Assembly (NCBI RefSeq): GCF_015355755.1
Contig: NZ_JACVEE010000004.1
Span: 310,001 to 374,000, forward strand
Direction: 5' to 3'
From: Nocardia sp. XZ_19_385
GTDB taxonomy: Bacteria > Actinomycetota > Actinomycetes > Mycobacteriales > Mycobacteriaceae
DNA: 64,000 bases
Shown: positions 44,476 to 53,604 of the stretch, piece after piece
Layout: every line of letters begins with the position of its first letter
How positions within the stretch are numbered: the stretch's first letter is position 1
The notes under the pieces: model-generated
The model's input: only the letters and a program-made list of their open reading frames with translations
What the model was told of the DNA's origin: nothing
Databases searched by the model: none
Program-made: the position numbers and the translations under genes

Positions 44476-45225
44476 ATGTACAAGGTCGCAGTGGTGACGG
44501 GCGCCGCGCGCGGGATCGGAGCCGCCACCGCGGCCCGGCTGGCCGCCGACGGGGCCGCGGTCGCGGTGTTCGATCTGGACGAGGCCGCCTGCCAGGCGAC
44601 CGCGGCGGACATCACCGCCACCGGTGGCACCGCCGTAGGGATCGGGTGCGACATCACCGACGACCAGCAGGTGCAGAGCGCGTTCGCGCGCGCCGCCGCG
44701 GAACTGGGGATGCCGAACATCCTGGTCAACAACGCGGGCGTGCTGCGCGACAACATGCTGTTCAAGATGTCGGTGGACGATTGGGACACCGTCATGGACG
44801 TGCATCTGCGCGGTGCGTTCCTGTGCTGCAAGACCGCGCAGCAGTACATGGTGGAGCAGCGCTACGGCCGGATCGTCAACACCTCCAGCGTGTCCGCGCT
44901 CGGCAATCGCGGACAGGCGAACTACGCCGCGGCCAAGGCGGGCATCCAAGGCTTCACCCGCACCTTGGCAATGGAGCTCGGTCCGTTCGGCATCACCGTC
45001 AACGCGGTCGCCCCCGGGTTCATAGCTACCGAGATGACCGCGCAGACCGCCGCTCGAATCGGCGTCACCGCAGCGGAATTGCAGGCCAAGACCGCCGCGA
45101 TCACCCCACTGCGCCGGGTCGGGCGGCCCGGGGACATCGCGGGCGTCGTCTCGTTCCTCACCTCCGACGACAGTGCGTTCGTCACCGGACAAACCCTGTA
45201 CGTCGACGGCGGGCGTCGCCTCTAG
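44476..45225 (+). CDS. FabG-like SDR (3-oxoacyl reductase type)
   Basis: 249 residues. TGAARGIG, NNAGVLRDNM, SSVSALGNRGQANYAAAKAG (Ser, Tyr-x3-Lys) and TGQTLYVDGG. Typical of FabG or hydroxyacyl-CoA dehydrogenases. With the acyl-CoA dehydrogenase it may oxidise hydroxyacyl-CoA in a fatty or branched acid degradation pathway. AAGGAG upstream. Confidence 0.88.
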   Translation: MYKVAVVTGAARGIGAATAARLAADGAAVAVFDLDEAACQATAADITATGGTAVGIGCDITDDQQVQSAFARAAAELGMPNILVNNAGVLRDNMLFKMSVDDWDTVMDVHLRGAFLCCKTAQQYMVEQRYGRIVNTSSVSALGNRGQANYAAAKAGIQGFTRTLAMELGPFGITVNAVAPGFIATEMTAQTAARIGVTAAELQAKTAAITPLRRVGRPGDIAGVVSFLTSDDSAFVTGQTLYVDGGRRL

Positions 45226-45432
45226 CGGCGATAGCCCGGGAATGCTGGACGATAGCTGAGCGGGCGACTGTCCGCAGCGGACAAATCGGCGTGACGAAGT
45301 TGGTCCTCCACGTCCGATGTGCGTCTCCACCAGCGGTTTTACGCTTTGTGAGACCTAATCGCCCGCGCCAACAACGCCGCCGGTTCACTGCTCGCCCGCT
45401 GTCCGTCCTCTGAGACGCGGGCTGGAGGACAT

Positions 45433-46191
45433 ATGCTCGAAATTTCCCAGCTGACGCTCCGTTTCGGCGGCATCACCGCCTTGTCGGACGTCGGATTCCA
45501 TGTCGCACCAGGGGAACTGGTGGGGCTGATCGGCCCGAACGGGGCGGGCAAGACCAGCCTGTTCAACTGCCTCACTCGGCGCTACACCCCCGACAGCGGC
45601 GCGATCACCTACCAGGGCGCCGATCTGCTGACCGCGCAACCGCACACCCTGGCCGGCCTCGGCATCGCCAGAACCTTCCAGAACCTGGGCTTGTTCACCC
45701 GTATGTCCGTGCGGGACAACGTCCTGGTCGGCGCGCACCATCGCGCCCGCGCCGGTTTCGGCACCGCGGGCCTGCACCTGCCCAGGGTGCGGGGGGAGGA
45801 GAAGCGGCTGCGCGCCGAAGCCGACGCCTTGCTCGAGCGCCTCGACCTGCGGAAGGTGGCCGACCATCCGGCCGCCGGTCTCCCGTTCGGCACGTTGAAG
45901 CGGATCGAGCTGGCGCGTGCCCTCGCGATCCACCCGGCGCTGCTGCTGCTCGACGAACCCGTCAACGGCCTCAGTCACGGCGAGGTCGACGAATTCGCCG
46001 AACTGGTGCGAGCCCTGCGCGCCGAACTGGACCTCACCGTCATCGTCGTCGAACACCACATGGGCTTCGTCATGGGTCTCTGCGACCGCGTCGTCTGCCT
46101 GGACTTCGGCCGCGTCATCGCCGAAGGCAAACCCGAACAGGTGCAACAGCATCCGGACGTCATCGCCGCCTACCTGGGGACCCCGGCATGA
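45433..46191 (+). CDS. livG: Branched-chain-type ABC ATPase LivG-like
   Basis: 252 residues. Walker A GPNGAGKTS, Q-loop ARTFQNLGLF, degenerate signature LPFGTLKRIELARAL, Walker B LLLLDEPVNG. One of two ATPases in a HAAT-type importer. Stop overlaps the next ATG (ATGA). Likely continues the acyl-CoA dehydrogenase/SDR operon across a 207-bp gap, but a separate promoter is possible. Confidence 0.88.
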   Translation: MLEISQLTLRFGGITALSDVGFHVAPGELVGLIGPNGAGKTSLFNCLTRRYTPDSGAITYQGADLLTAQPHTLAGLGIARTFQNLGLFTRMSVRDNVLVGAHHRARAGFGTAGLHLPRVRGEEKRLRAEADALLERLDLRKVADHPAAGLPFGTLKRIELARALAIHPALLLLDEPVNGLSHGEVDEFAELVRALRAELDLTVIVVEHHMGFVMGLCDRVVCLDFGRVIAEGKPEQVQQHPDVIAAYLGTPA

Positions 46192-46910
46192 CCGAACCAT
46201 TTCTGAGCATCACCGACCTGCACGCCGGTTATGGCCCCGCGCGGGTGCTGCAGGGCCTGAGCTTCACGGTGCAGAAGGGCGATGTCTGCGCCATTCTCGG
46301 ACCCAACGGCGCCGGGAAAACCACGCTGCTGCGCGCGTTGTCCGGCATGATCCGCACCGCCGGGGCGATCCGCCTCGACGGCGCCGACATCGCGGGCCGC
46401 AGACCCGAGACCATCGCCCGCCGCCGCGTCGCCCATGTACCCGAGGGACGTGGCACCTTCGCTCCGCTGACCGTCGAGGAAAACCTGCGCCTGGGCGCCT
46501 ACCCGCGCCGCGATCGCCTCGGTGTGGAGGCGGACCTGGAGCGGATCTTCGGCTTCTTCCCGGTGCTGAAGGAGAAGCGCCGCGAAGGCGCGGGCGCACT
46601 GTCCGGCGGCCAGCAGCAGATGCTGGCGATCGGCCGCGCACTCATGCTGCGCCCGCAGCTGCTGCTGCTCGACGAACCCTCGCTCGGTCTGTCGCCCCTG
46701 GTCACCCAGGAGCTGTTTCACATCATCGCCACCATCAACGAACAGGAGCGGATCACCGTGCTCGTCGTCGAACAGAACGCGCATCTCGCGCTGGGCATAT
46801 CCAGCCACGCCCACGTGCTGGAGACCGGCCGGATCGTGTTGTCCGGCACGGCATCCGAGGTCCGCGCGGACGCGACGGTCGTGCAGTCCTATCTCGGATA
46901 CCGGGTGTGA
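46188..46910 (+). CDS. livF: Branched-chain-type ABC ATPase LivF-like
   Basis: 240 residues. Walker A GPNGAGKTT, signature LSGGQQQML, Walker B LLLLDEPSLGLSP and the LivF-typical HVPEGRGTFAPLTVEENL. Second ATPase of the importer. The ATG overlaps the LivG stop; its own stop overlaps the permease GTG (GTGA). Confidence 0.92.
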   Translation: MTEPFLSITDLHAGYGPARVLQGLSFTVQKGDVCAILGPNGAGKTTLLRALSGMIRTAGAIRLDGADIAGRRPETIARRRVAHVPEGRGTFAPLTVEENLRLGAYPRRDRLGVEADLERIFGFFPVLKEKRREGAGALSGGQQQMLAIGRALMLRPQLLLLDEPSLGLSPLVTQELFHIIATINEQERITVLVVEQNAHLALGISSHAHVLETGRIVLSGTASEVRADATVVQSYLGYRV

Positions 46911-47794
46911 CCGTGGTTCAATTTCTGCAACAACTCATCGAAGGCGTCAGCGCGGGGGCGATTTACGCCGGGCTGGCCCTGGCGCTCGTGCTGATTTATC
47001 GGTTCACCGGGATCGTGAACTTTGCTCAGGGCGAGCTCGCCATGTTCTCCGCGTTCCTGGCCTGGCAGTGCATCGAGAGCGGGATGCCGTTCTGGCTGGC
47101 GCTGCCGATTACCTTGGCGGTGTCCTTCGCGGGCGGCATGCTCATCGAGCGGGTGATCATCCGGCCGGTGGAAGGCGGAGCCGAACTGACTCTGGTCATC
47201 GTGACCGTCGGGCTGTTCTTCTTCATCAACGCGGCGGCCGGCTGGATCTGGTCGTTTCAGGTCAAATCGTTCCCGAATCCGTTCCCGGACGGCAATTTAC
47301 GCGCGGGCGGAGTGAGCGCAGGTTACGGCAGCCTCGGTGTGATCGCCGTGGTCGCGGTGGTCATGGGATTGCTCTACCTGATGTTCCGCTACACCCGGAT
47401 CGGGTTGGCGATGCGCGCGGTCGCCTGCAATCCGGCCTCGGCGCGATTGGTCGGTATCCGAGTCGGCATGGTGCTCTCGCTCGGCTGGGGCCTGGCCGCG
47501 CTGGTCGGCGCGGTCTCGGGCGTGCTGTCGGCGCCGCTGCTGTTCCTGGAGCCGAACATGATGGGCGGGGTCCTGATCTACGCCTTCGCCGCGGCGACGC
47601 TCGGCGGATTCGATAGTCCCGGTGGCGCGGTCGCGGGCGGGTTGATCGTCGGTGTCGCCGAAACCCTCACCGGCGCCTACGTCGACTTCATCGGTACCGA
47701 GCTCAAAATCGGTGTGCCGCTGGCGATCATCCTCGGCGTGCTGCTGCTGCGGCCCGAGGGTCTCTTCGGGAAAGCGGCGGTGGAACGAGTATGA
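46907..47794 (+). CDS. livH: Branched-chain-type ABC permease LivH-like
   Basis: 295 residues, about eight transmembrane helices. Family start GAIYAGLALALVLIYRFTGIVNFAQGE and the conserved RAVACNPASARLVGI loop near the middle. GTG at 46907 overlaps the LivF stop. Forms the membrane channel with LivM. Confidence 0.9.
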   Translation: MTVVQFLQQLIEGVSAGAIYAGLALALVLIYRFTGIVNFAQGELAMFSAFLAWQCIESGMPFWLALPITLAVSFAGGMLIERVIIRPVEGGAELTLVIVTVGLFFFINAAAGWIWSFQVKSFPNPFPDGNLRAGGVSAGYGSLGVIAVVAVVMGLLYLMFRYTRIGLAMRAVACNPASARLVGIRVGMVLSLGWGLAALVGAVSGVLSAPLLFLEPNMMGGVLIYAFAAATLGGFDSPGGAVAGGLIVGVAETLTGAYVDFIGTELKIGVPLAIILGVLLLRPEGLFGKAAVERV

Positions 47795-48816
47795 GCATCA
47801 AAGACACCGCACCCGCTGTGGCGGATCCACCGGAAACCACAGCACCACAGTTCTATTCGCTGGCGTCGCGGATTCTGGCGAAGCGCCGGGTCATCGCAGT
47901 CGCGGCTCTCTTCATAGCGGCGTGCTACGCGCCGTTCCAGCTGATGCCGTTTCACACCTTCCAGCTGAGCATGGCGCTGGTCTACGCCATCGCCCTGCTC
48001 GGCCTGAATCTTCTTGTCGGACAGGCAGGTCAGATCTCCCTCGGGCACGGGGCCTTCCTCGCGGTAGGTGCATACACCGCGGCGGTTCTCCTCGATCGCT
48101 GGGAGGTGCCGCATCTGGCGACCCTCCCGGTCGCCGCCGCGGTCTGCTTCGTACTCGGTCTCGGTCTCGGCGTACCCGCGCTGCGACTCCGCGGCCTGTA
48201 TCTGGCACTGGTCACCCTCGCCATCGCGATCTTCGTGGTGCCGCTGCTCAAGCGCTTCGAATCCGTCACCGGCGGCTCGATGGGCCTCACCCTCGAAAAG
48301 CCGGTCCCGCCGGTGTGGTCCGGGCTCGCCGAGGACCAATGGCTGTACTTCCTCTGCCTCGCGACGGCTGTGCTCTGTCTGCTGGTGGTCGCCGGCGTGC
48401 AGCGTTCCCGAGTAGGTCGCGCGCTCAACGCGATTCGCGACAACGAGACCGCCGCCGAGATCATGGGCGTGCGCCCGGCCTTCTACAAGACCCTCGCGTT
48501 CGCCTGGAGTGCCATGCTCGCCGGTGTCGCGGGCTGTGTCTACACCTGGGTGATCGCCTACGTCTCCCCGGACTCCTTCGCGGTCGGACTGTCCATCACG
48601 CTGCTCGCCGGGCTGGTGGTCGGCGGCCTCGGCTCACTGTGGGGCCCGCTGTTCGGGGGACTGTTCGTCCTGTTCGTGCCGAGCCTCGCCCAGGACATCA
48701 ATCAAGCCGCGCCGGGAGCCGTCTTCGGCCTGCTCATCATCGCGGTCATGTACCTCGCGCCCACCGGTCTCGCCGGTCTCGGTGGCCGTGTCGCGAATTG
48801 GATCCGAATCCGGTAA
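47791..48816 (+). CDS. livM: Branched-chain-type ABC permease LivM-like
   Basis: 341 residues, about nine helices; motif GLNLLVGQAGQISLGHGAFLAVGAY and the loop NAIRDNETAAEIMGV. The ATG overlaps the LivH stop (ATGA). The operon ends here: no periplasmic binding protein (LivJ/K type) is encoded nearby, which is unusual. Confidence 0.9.
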   Translation: MSIKDTAPAVADPPETTAPQFYSLASRILAKRRVIAVAALFIAACYAPFQLMPFHTFQLSMALVYAIALLGLNLLVGQAGQISLGHGAFLAVGAYTAAVLLDRWEVPHLATLPVAAAVCFVLGLGLGVPALRLRGLYLALVTLAIAIFVVPLLKRFESVTGGSMGLTLEKPVPPVWSGLAEDQWLYFLCLATAVLCLLVVAGVQRSRVGRALNAIRDNETAAEIMGVRPAFYKTLAFAWSAMLAGVAGCVYTWVIAYVSPDSFAVGLSITLLAGLVVGGLGSLWGPLFGGLFVLFVPSLAQDINQAAPGAVFGLLIIAVMYLAPTGLAGLGGRVANWIRIR

Positions 48817-48986
48817 ACAGCGATCACCCGAATCCGCCGCGGTGCCGTCCGGTACCGCGGCGGTTCGCTGTGCACCGCATACCCGCGTCGATCGCCCGAT
48901 CGGAATCGCCTATCGCCCCCGTGTTCCGGGTGGGCGCGGCCCCAGACTTCGGTGGTACGAGCCCAAGCCCGACCGGAGGAGCCCTG

Positions 48987-50120
48987 GTGGCCCGGCTACA
49001 GATCGATGCGATATCGAAGACCTATGGTGCGGACTACGCCGTCCGCGAGGTGAGCCTCGACATCGCCGACGGGGAATTCATGGTGCTGCTCGGCCCGAGC
49101 GGCTGCGGCAAGTCCACGCTGCTGCGCATGATCGCGGGCTTGGAGGAGCCGTCGTCGGGCCGAATCCTGCTGGACGGCACCGACATCACCGAGGTTGCCC
49201 CGCAGCGGCGGGACCTGGCCATGGTGTTCCAGAGCTATGCGCTGTACCCGCACCTGACGGTGGCGAAGAACATCGGGTTCCCGCTGCGGGCCCGCCGCCG
49301 GCCGCGCGCCCACATCGCAGAACGGGTGGCCGCGGTGGCGAAGACCCTGGAACTCTCGGCCCTGCTCGACCGACGCCCGGGCGCGCTCTCGGGCGGGCAA
49401 CGGCAGCGAGTCGCACTGGCGCGCGCCATGGTTCGCGATCCCGGGGCGTTCCTCATGGACGAGCCGCTGTCCAATCTCGACGCCAAACTGCGCAGCGCCA
49501 CCCGCGCCGAACTCATCGCCCTGCACCGCCGCCTCGGCGCCACCTTCCTGTACGTGACCCACGATCAGGTGGAGGCGATGACCATGGCCACCCGTATCGC
49601 GCTGCTCGACGCGGGCCGCATCGAGCAGGTCGGCACCCCCGAGGAGCTCTACGACCGGCCTCGAACCGCCTTCGTCGCAGGCTTTCTCGGTTCCCCGCCC
49701 ATGAACCTGTTTCCCGCGGTCGTGTCCTGGCGTGCCGGCGGGTTGCGGGTGTTGTCCGACGGCATCGACGCCGCCCTGGACATCACGGCGGATTCCGGTG
49801 ACGACAGCGCTGTCCTCGCCGGAATCCGCCCCGAGCACCTGCGCATCGACAGCGACGCGTCCGCGCTGCGCGGGCGGGTGACCATGGTCGAAAACCTCGG
49901 CAGTGAGGAGCTCGTGCACGCCGCGGTCGGAAAGCACATCCTGTGCGCCCGAGCGCCACGGCCCGCCGGCGTGCGCGTGGGCGAGGATGTGGGCTTCCGC
50001 GTCGCCCCCGCGCACATCCATCTTTTTCATCCCGATTCCGGCCTGCGCCTTACTTGGCAAGAGCAATCCACCCGTCGTCCCGGCGCACTTCCTGCTGGGG
50101 CACAGGCGGTTTCGTCGTGA
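48987..50120 (+). CDS. ugpC: Ugp/Mal-type ABC ATPase UgpC-like
   Basis: 377 residues. Walker A GPSGCGKST, Q-loop VFQSYALYPHLTV, signature LSGGQRQRVALARA, Walker B FLMDEPLSNLDA, and a C-terminal TOBE domain. GGAGGA precedes the GTG at 48987. First gene of a five-gene importer operon; energises uptake through the two permeases. Confidence 0.92.
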   Translation: MARLQIDAISKTYGADYAVREVSLDIADGEFMVLLGPSGCGKSTLLRMIAGLEEPSSGRILLDGTDITEVAPQRRDLAMVFQSYALYPHLTVAKNIGFPLRARRRPRAHIAERVAAVAKTLELSALLDRRPGALSGGQRQRVALARAMVRDPGAFLMDEPLSNLDAKLRSATRAELIALHRRLGATFLYVTHDQVEAMTMATRIALLDAGRIEQVGTPEELYDRPRTAFVAGFLGSPPMNLFPAVVSWRAGGLRVLSDGIDAALDITADSGDDSAVLAGIRPEHLRIDSDASALRGRVTMVENLGSEELVHAAVGKHILCARAPRPAGVRVGEDVGFRVAPAHIHLFHPDSGLRLTWQEQSTRRPGALPAGAQAVSS

Positions 50121-50151
50121 GCAGTCCCACCATCCTGATGAGGAGAATCTC

Positions 50152-51519
50152 GTGAAACGCACCGCCCCCTTCCTGGGCCTGGTGTTCGCCGCCGCCATCG
50201 CCGTGAGCAGTTGCGGCCTCGGCGGCACCACCGCCACCGACCCCGTGTCCGCCGCGCAGGTCCCCGAACTCCAGCCGGGGCAGCAGGTTTCGATCGTGTT
50301 CGAGTCCTACAACTACGGCTTGGCCGGTGCGTGGACCGACACCTTCAACGGCCTGATCGCCGATTTCGGCAGAAAGTTCCCCAACATCAAGGTCACCGCG
50401 CAGAAGCCGCAGGGCAACAGCCCGAACCCGGCCACCGACACCATCTCCAGCATCCAGAACCAGATCGTCGCCGGAACACCGCCGGATGTCGCCCAATTAG
50501 GCTTCAGCGACCTCGATTTCACGATCAACCAGCTGCGCGCCAAGCCGCTGGACGCGCTGTTCGGCAAGGACGCGGTGCAGCACAACTTCGACGGCCGCCT
50601 GCCCTACCACCCGCGCGCCCGCACCCTCGACGACTGGGACGGGCACACCTACGGCGTCCCGTTCGTCTTCTCCACGCCGGTGCTGTATTTCAACGCGAGC
50701 CTGTTCGCCGCCGCGGGCCTCGATCCGAACCAGCCGCCGGCCACCTGGCAGCAGGTCGCCGACGCGGCTCGGGCCATCAACGCCCAGACCGGCAAGGGCG
50801 GCGTCTACATCGACTGCCTGACCAAGGCCGCGAAGGACTGGTGTTTCCAGTCACTGGTGCGTTCCAACGGCGGGCGCGTCATCTCCGACGATCGCCGGAC
50901 CCTCACCTACGCCGAGGCGCCGGTCGTCGAAGTCACCCGGATGGCACAGGATCTCGTCAACACCGGCGGCATGCCGAAACTCGCGCAGAAGCAGGGCTAT
51001 GAGTCGTTCGCCCGCGGCGAGATCGGCATGATCCTCGAATCCAGCGCCGTTCAAGGCACTTTCGTCACGGGTGCCAAGGACAAATGGGACCTGCGCTCGA
51101 CCGTCATGCCGCGCTTCGGCGACAAGCCTACCGTCCCCACCAATTCAGGTGCGGGCCTGCACATCCTGTCCAACGACCCGGCCAAGCAGCGCGCGGCCTG
51201 GGAGCTGATCAAGTTCCTCACCAGCGAGGAGTCCTACGTGAAGATCTCGCAGAACATCGGCTACCTGCCGCTGCGCACCGGATTGCTGAACGAGCCCGAT
51301 TCGTTAGGTGCCTGGGCGGCGGCGAATCCGCTACTGGCTCCGAATGTTTCGCAGCTGAACGGCATGGAGTCGTGGGTCTCGATGCCCGGCAACAACTACT
51401 TGCAGATCCGCGACGGCATGATGGACGCGGTCGAGTCGATCGTGTTCCAGGGCAGGGATCCGCAGTCCACCCTGTCCGCCGCCCGCGCCGAGGGCGCGAA
51501 ACTCCTTCCAGCCGCATGA
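50152..51519 (+). CDS. ugpB: Solute-binding lipoprotein UgpB-like
   Basis: 455 residues. Signal peptide with lipobox AVSSC, lipidated Cys21. Family 1 (MalE/UgpB) binding protein: SIVFESYNYGLAGAWTDTFN, GTPPDVAQLGFSDL and YGVPFVFSTPVLYFN. Likely binds a sugar or glycerophosphodiester such as glycerophosphocholine, as in mycobacterial UgpB. The GTG at 50152 has GAGGAG. Its stop overlaps the phosphodiesterase ATG. Confidence 0.9.
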   Translation: MKRTAPFLGLVFAAAIAVSSCGLGGTTATDPVSAAQVPELQPGQQVSIVFESYNYGLAGAWTDTFNGLIADFGRKFPNIKVTAQKPQGNSPNPATDTISSIQNQIVAGTPPDVAQLGFSDLDFTINQLRAKPLDALFGKDAVQHNFDGRLPYHPRARTLDDWDGHTYGVPFVFSTPVLYFNASLFAAAGLDPNQPPATWQQVADAARAINAQTGKGGVYIDCLTKAAKDWCFQSLVRSNGGRVISDDRRTLTYAEAPVVEVTRMAQDLVNTGGMPKLAQKQGYESFARGEIGMILESSAVQGTFVTGAKDKWDLRSTVMPRFGDKPTVPTNSGAGLHILSNDPAKQRAAWELIKFLTSEESYVKISQNIGYLPLRTGLLNEPDSLGAWAAANPLLAPNVSQLNGMESWVSMPGNNYLQIRDGMMDAVESIVFQGRDPQSTLSAARAEGAKLLPAA

Positions 51520-52388
51520 GGTTCGCGAAAATGCGAGATCTACGGATCGTGCAGCTCACCGACACCCACATCCGCCCCGCCGGTGAGCTGCTCTACGACA
51601 CGGTCGACACCTACGCCAACCTGACCCACGTGCTGGACCGCCTGCGTGCCTCCGGCCCGATCGACGCCCTGGTCCTCTCCGGCGATCTCACCGACAACGG
51701 CTCCCCGGAGGGCTACCGCAGACTGCGTGCGGCGGTCGAACCGGCGGCCGCCGAACTCGGCGCCCAAGTCGTCTACGTCATGGGAAATCACGACGAGCGC
51801 AGCGCATTCGGCGTCGAACTGCTCGATCACACACCGGGCGCGGTATCGATCAAGAAGCCGCACGACCAGGTCTTCGAGGTCGCGGGCCTACGCATCATCG
51901 CATTGGACAGCACCACGCCCGGGCGGCACGGGGGCAAACTGGAGGCTGGTCAGCTGGTGTGGCTCGGACGGAAGCTACGCCGCCCCGCGCCCCGCGGCAC
52001 GCTGCTCGTCCTGCACCATCCGCCCTTGTCGTCGAGCATGGCGGCGTCGGAGCTGCTCAACCTCGACCAGGCGGTCCGGCTGGCGGCGGTGGTGGCGAAT
52101 ACCGATGTGCGCATGATCCTCTGCGGCCACAACCACATGACCGCGGCCGGTTCGCTGGCCGGTATTCCGGTGTGGGTCGGCCCGGCGGTCGCGTACCGCT
52201 TCGACGCGATGCCGCCACTCGGCCGGATGCGCGCGATCCAAGGCTTCGGCTACAGCCGAATCGACGTGCTCGGCATGGATTTCGTGGTCACCGCGGTGGA
52301 AGCGACACCGGCGGGCGAGGTCTACGAGCGGGACGAGGGAGAGATGCTGGACCACCTGCGAGCCATCGACCGAGCCGAGGCACGGTGA
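51516..52388 (+). CDS. Metallophosphodiesterase (CpdA/GpdQ-like)
   Basis: 290 residues, class III cyclic nucleotide/glycerophosphodiester phosphodiesterase family. Metal-binding motifs in order: TDTHIRP, SGDLTDNG, MGNHDE, LHHPPL and CGHNHM. No signal peptide, so cytosolic. It is embedded in the Ugp-like operon with an ATGA overlap, so it likely cleaves the imported phosphodiester; a cAMP role is also possible as for Rv0805. Confidence 0.88.
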   Translation: MRFAKMRDLRIVQLTDTHIRPAGELLYDTVDTYANLTHVLDRLRASGPIDALVLSGDLTDNGSPEGYRRLRAAVEPAAAELGAQVVYVMGNHDERSAFGVELLDHTPGAVSIKKPHDQVFEVAGLRIIALDSTTPGRHGGKLEAGQLVWLGRKLRRPAPRGTLLVLHHPPLSSSMAASELLNLDQAVRLAAVVANTDVRMILCGHNHMTAAGSLAGIPVWVGPAVAYRFDAMPPLGRMRAIQGFGYSRIDVLGMDFVVTAVEATPAGEVYERDEGEMLDHLRAIDRAEAR

Positions 52389-52653
52389 GCTCGTCCAAAT
52401 CCGCCGCTTTGCTCGGCCTGGCGACGGATTTCCGGATCGGTTCCGGGCCAGTGCTGACGAGCCGCGTACCGAAAACGGGGCTCGGGGCGGCGACACTACT
52501 CGGGCTGACAACGGAGCCCGGAACGGCGTCGGGGGTCGGCGCTGGCGACAGGGGCTCCGCATGGTTGCGAGGCTCGGGGCTGGCGGTGGGTTCGGGATCG
52601 GCCCGGGCTCCGGACGACGGCGGGGTTCGGAATGACGGGGAGGCCGGGGCAGC

Positions 52654-53604
52654 ATGTTCGTCGTTGTTGAGGAACGGGAAGTAGATCTGGAGATCGGGCG
52701 GAGAGCGGTGCCCGCGCGTCGGTCGTTCTCACAGCGGATCCTGCGTGGTTGCGCTCCGTATCTGTACTTGGCCCCGGCGCTGTTCCTACTCGTGGTCTGG
52801 ACCTATCAGCCGTTAGCTCAGGCGTTCCAGCTGTCTACGTACTCCTGGAATCTGCTGCCCAGCTCTCCAATGACCTCGGTGGGCACCGCCAATTACCAAC
52901 GGCTGCTAGAGCTTCCGGCATTTCGGGATTCGCTGGAACGGACTGCGGTGATGATCGTCGGCCTGCTGCCGTTGACGGTGCTGCTGCCGGTGCTCATCGC
53001 ACTGGCCAGTCGGCGCGTGCACGGCCGGGCTCGGACCGTCTATCACGCAATGGTTTTCGCGCCGTTCCTGGTCGCCCCGGTTGCGGCGGCGGCGGTGTGG
53101 CGCTGGCTGCTGCATCCCGGCAGCGGTTTCGTGGATCAGACGTTCGGTTCGCACCGCAACTGGGTGTACGACGCCACCACCGCGCACGGCGTGATCATCG
53201 GGATCACCGGATGGCAGCTGCTCGGTTTCGCGGTGCTGGTGGTGTGGGCCGGATTGGCCGGTATCAGTGGCGATTACGACGAGGCGGCCCGGGTGGACGG
53301 TGCCAGCCCTGGTCAGATCCGGCGCTGGATCACCCTGCCCCTGCTCGCACCGACCCTTATGTTCCTGGTGCTGACCACCGTATTGCTCAGCCCCACACTG
53401 ACTTTCCCGCTCATCGACGCGATGACCCAGGGCGGGCCCGCGCAATCCACCACCAATATCTATTACCTGCTCTGGGATTACGCCTTCCACAGCTTCGACG
53501 CCGGGCTCAGCGCGGCGGCGGGCGTGCTGCTGTTCCTCGGCTTCGGCGCCATCGCGGGCATCCTGGTCAGGATCTCGGAAAGGTTTGCCTTCCACGATGA
53601 TTGA
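52654..53604 (+). CDS. ugpA: ABC permease UgpA-like
   Basis: 316 residues, six helices. Signature EAARVDGASPGQIRRWITLPLL. GGGGAGG lies 9 bases before the ATG at 52654. A gap of 265 bp of low-complexity sequence separates it from the phosphodiesterase. Pairs with UgpE, whose ATG overlaps its stop by 8 bp. Confidence 0.9.
   Translation: MFVVVEEREVDLEIGRRAVPARRSFSQRILRGCAPYLYLAPALFLLVVWTYQPLAQAFQLSTYSWNLLPSSPMTSVGTANYQRLLELPAFRDSLERTAVMIVGLLPLTVLLPVLIALASRRVHGRARTVYHAMVFAPFLVAPVAAAAVWRWLLHPGSGFVDQTFGSHRNWVYDATTAHGVIIGITGWQLLGFAVLVVWAGLAGISGDYDEAARVDGASPGQIRRWITLPLLAPTLMFLVLTTVLLSPTLTFPLIDAMTQGGPAQSTTNIYYLLWDYAFHSFDAGLSAAAGVLLFLGFGAIAGILVRISERFAFHDD

Noticed and set aside
45917..46906. Upstream in-frame extension of the LivH-like permease
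   Set aside because: Runs through livG and livF in another frame; GTG at 46907 gives a normal permease.
52385..52684. 99-codon frame after the phosphodiesterase, with GTGA overlap
   Set aside because: Low-complexity Gly/Ala/Ser sequence, overlaps the permease start and shows no domain; kept as non-coding gap of the Ugp operon.
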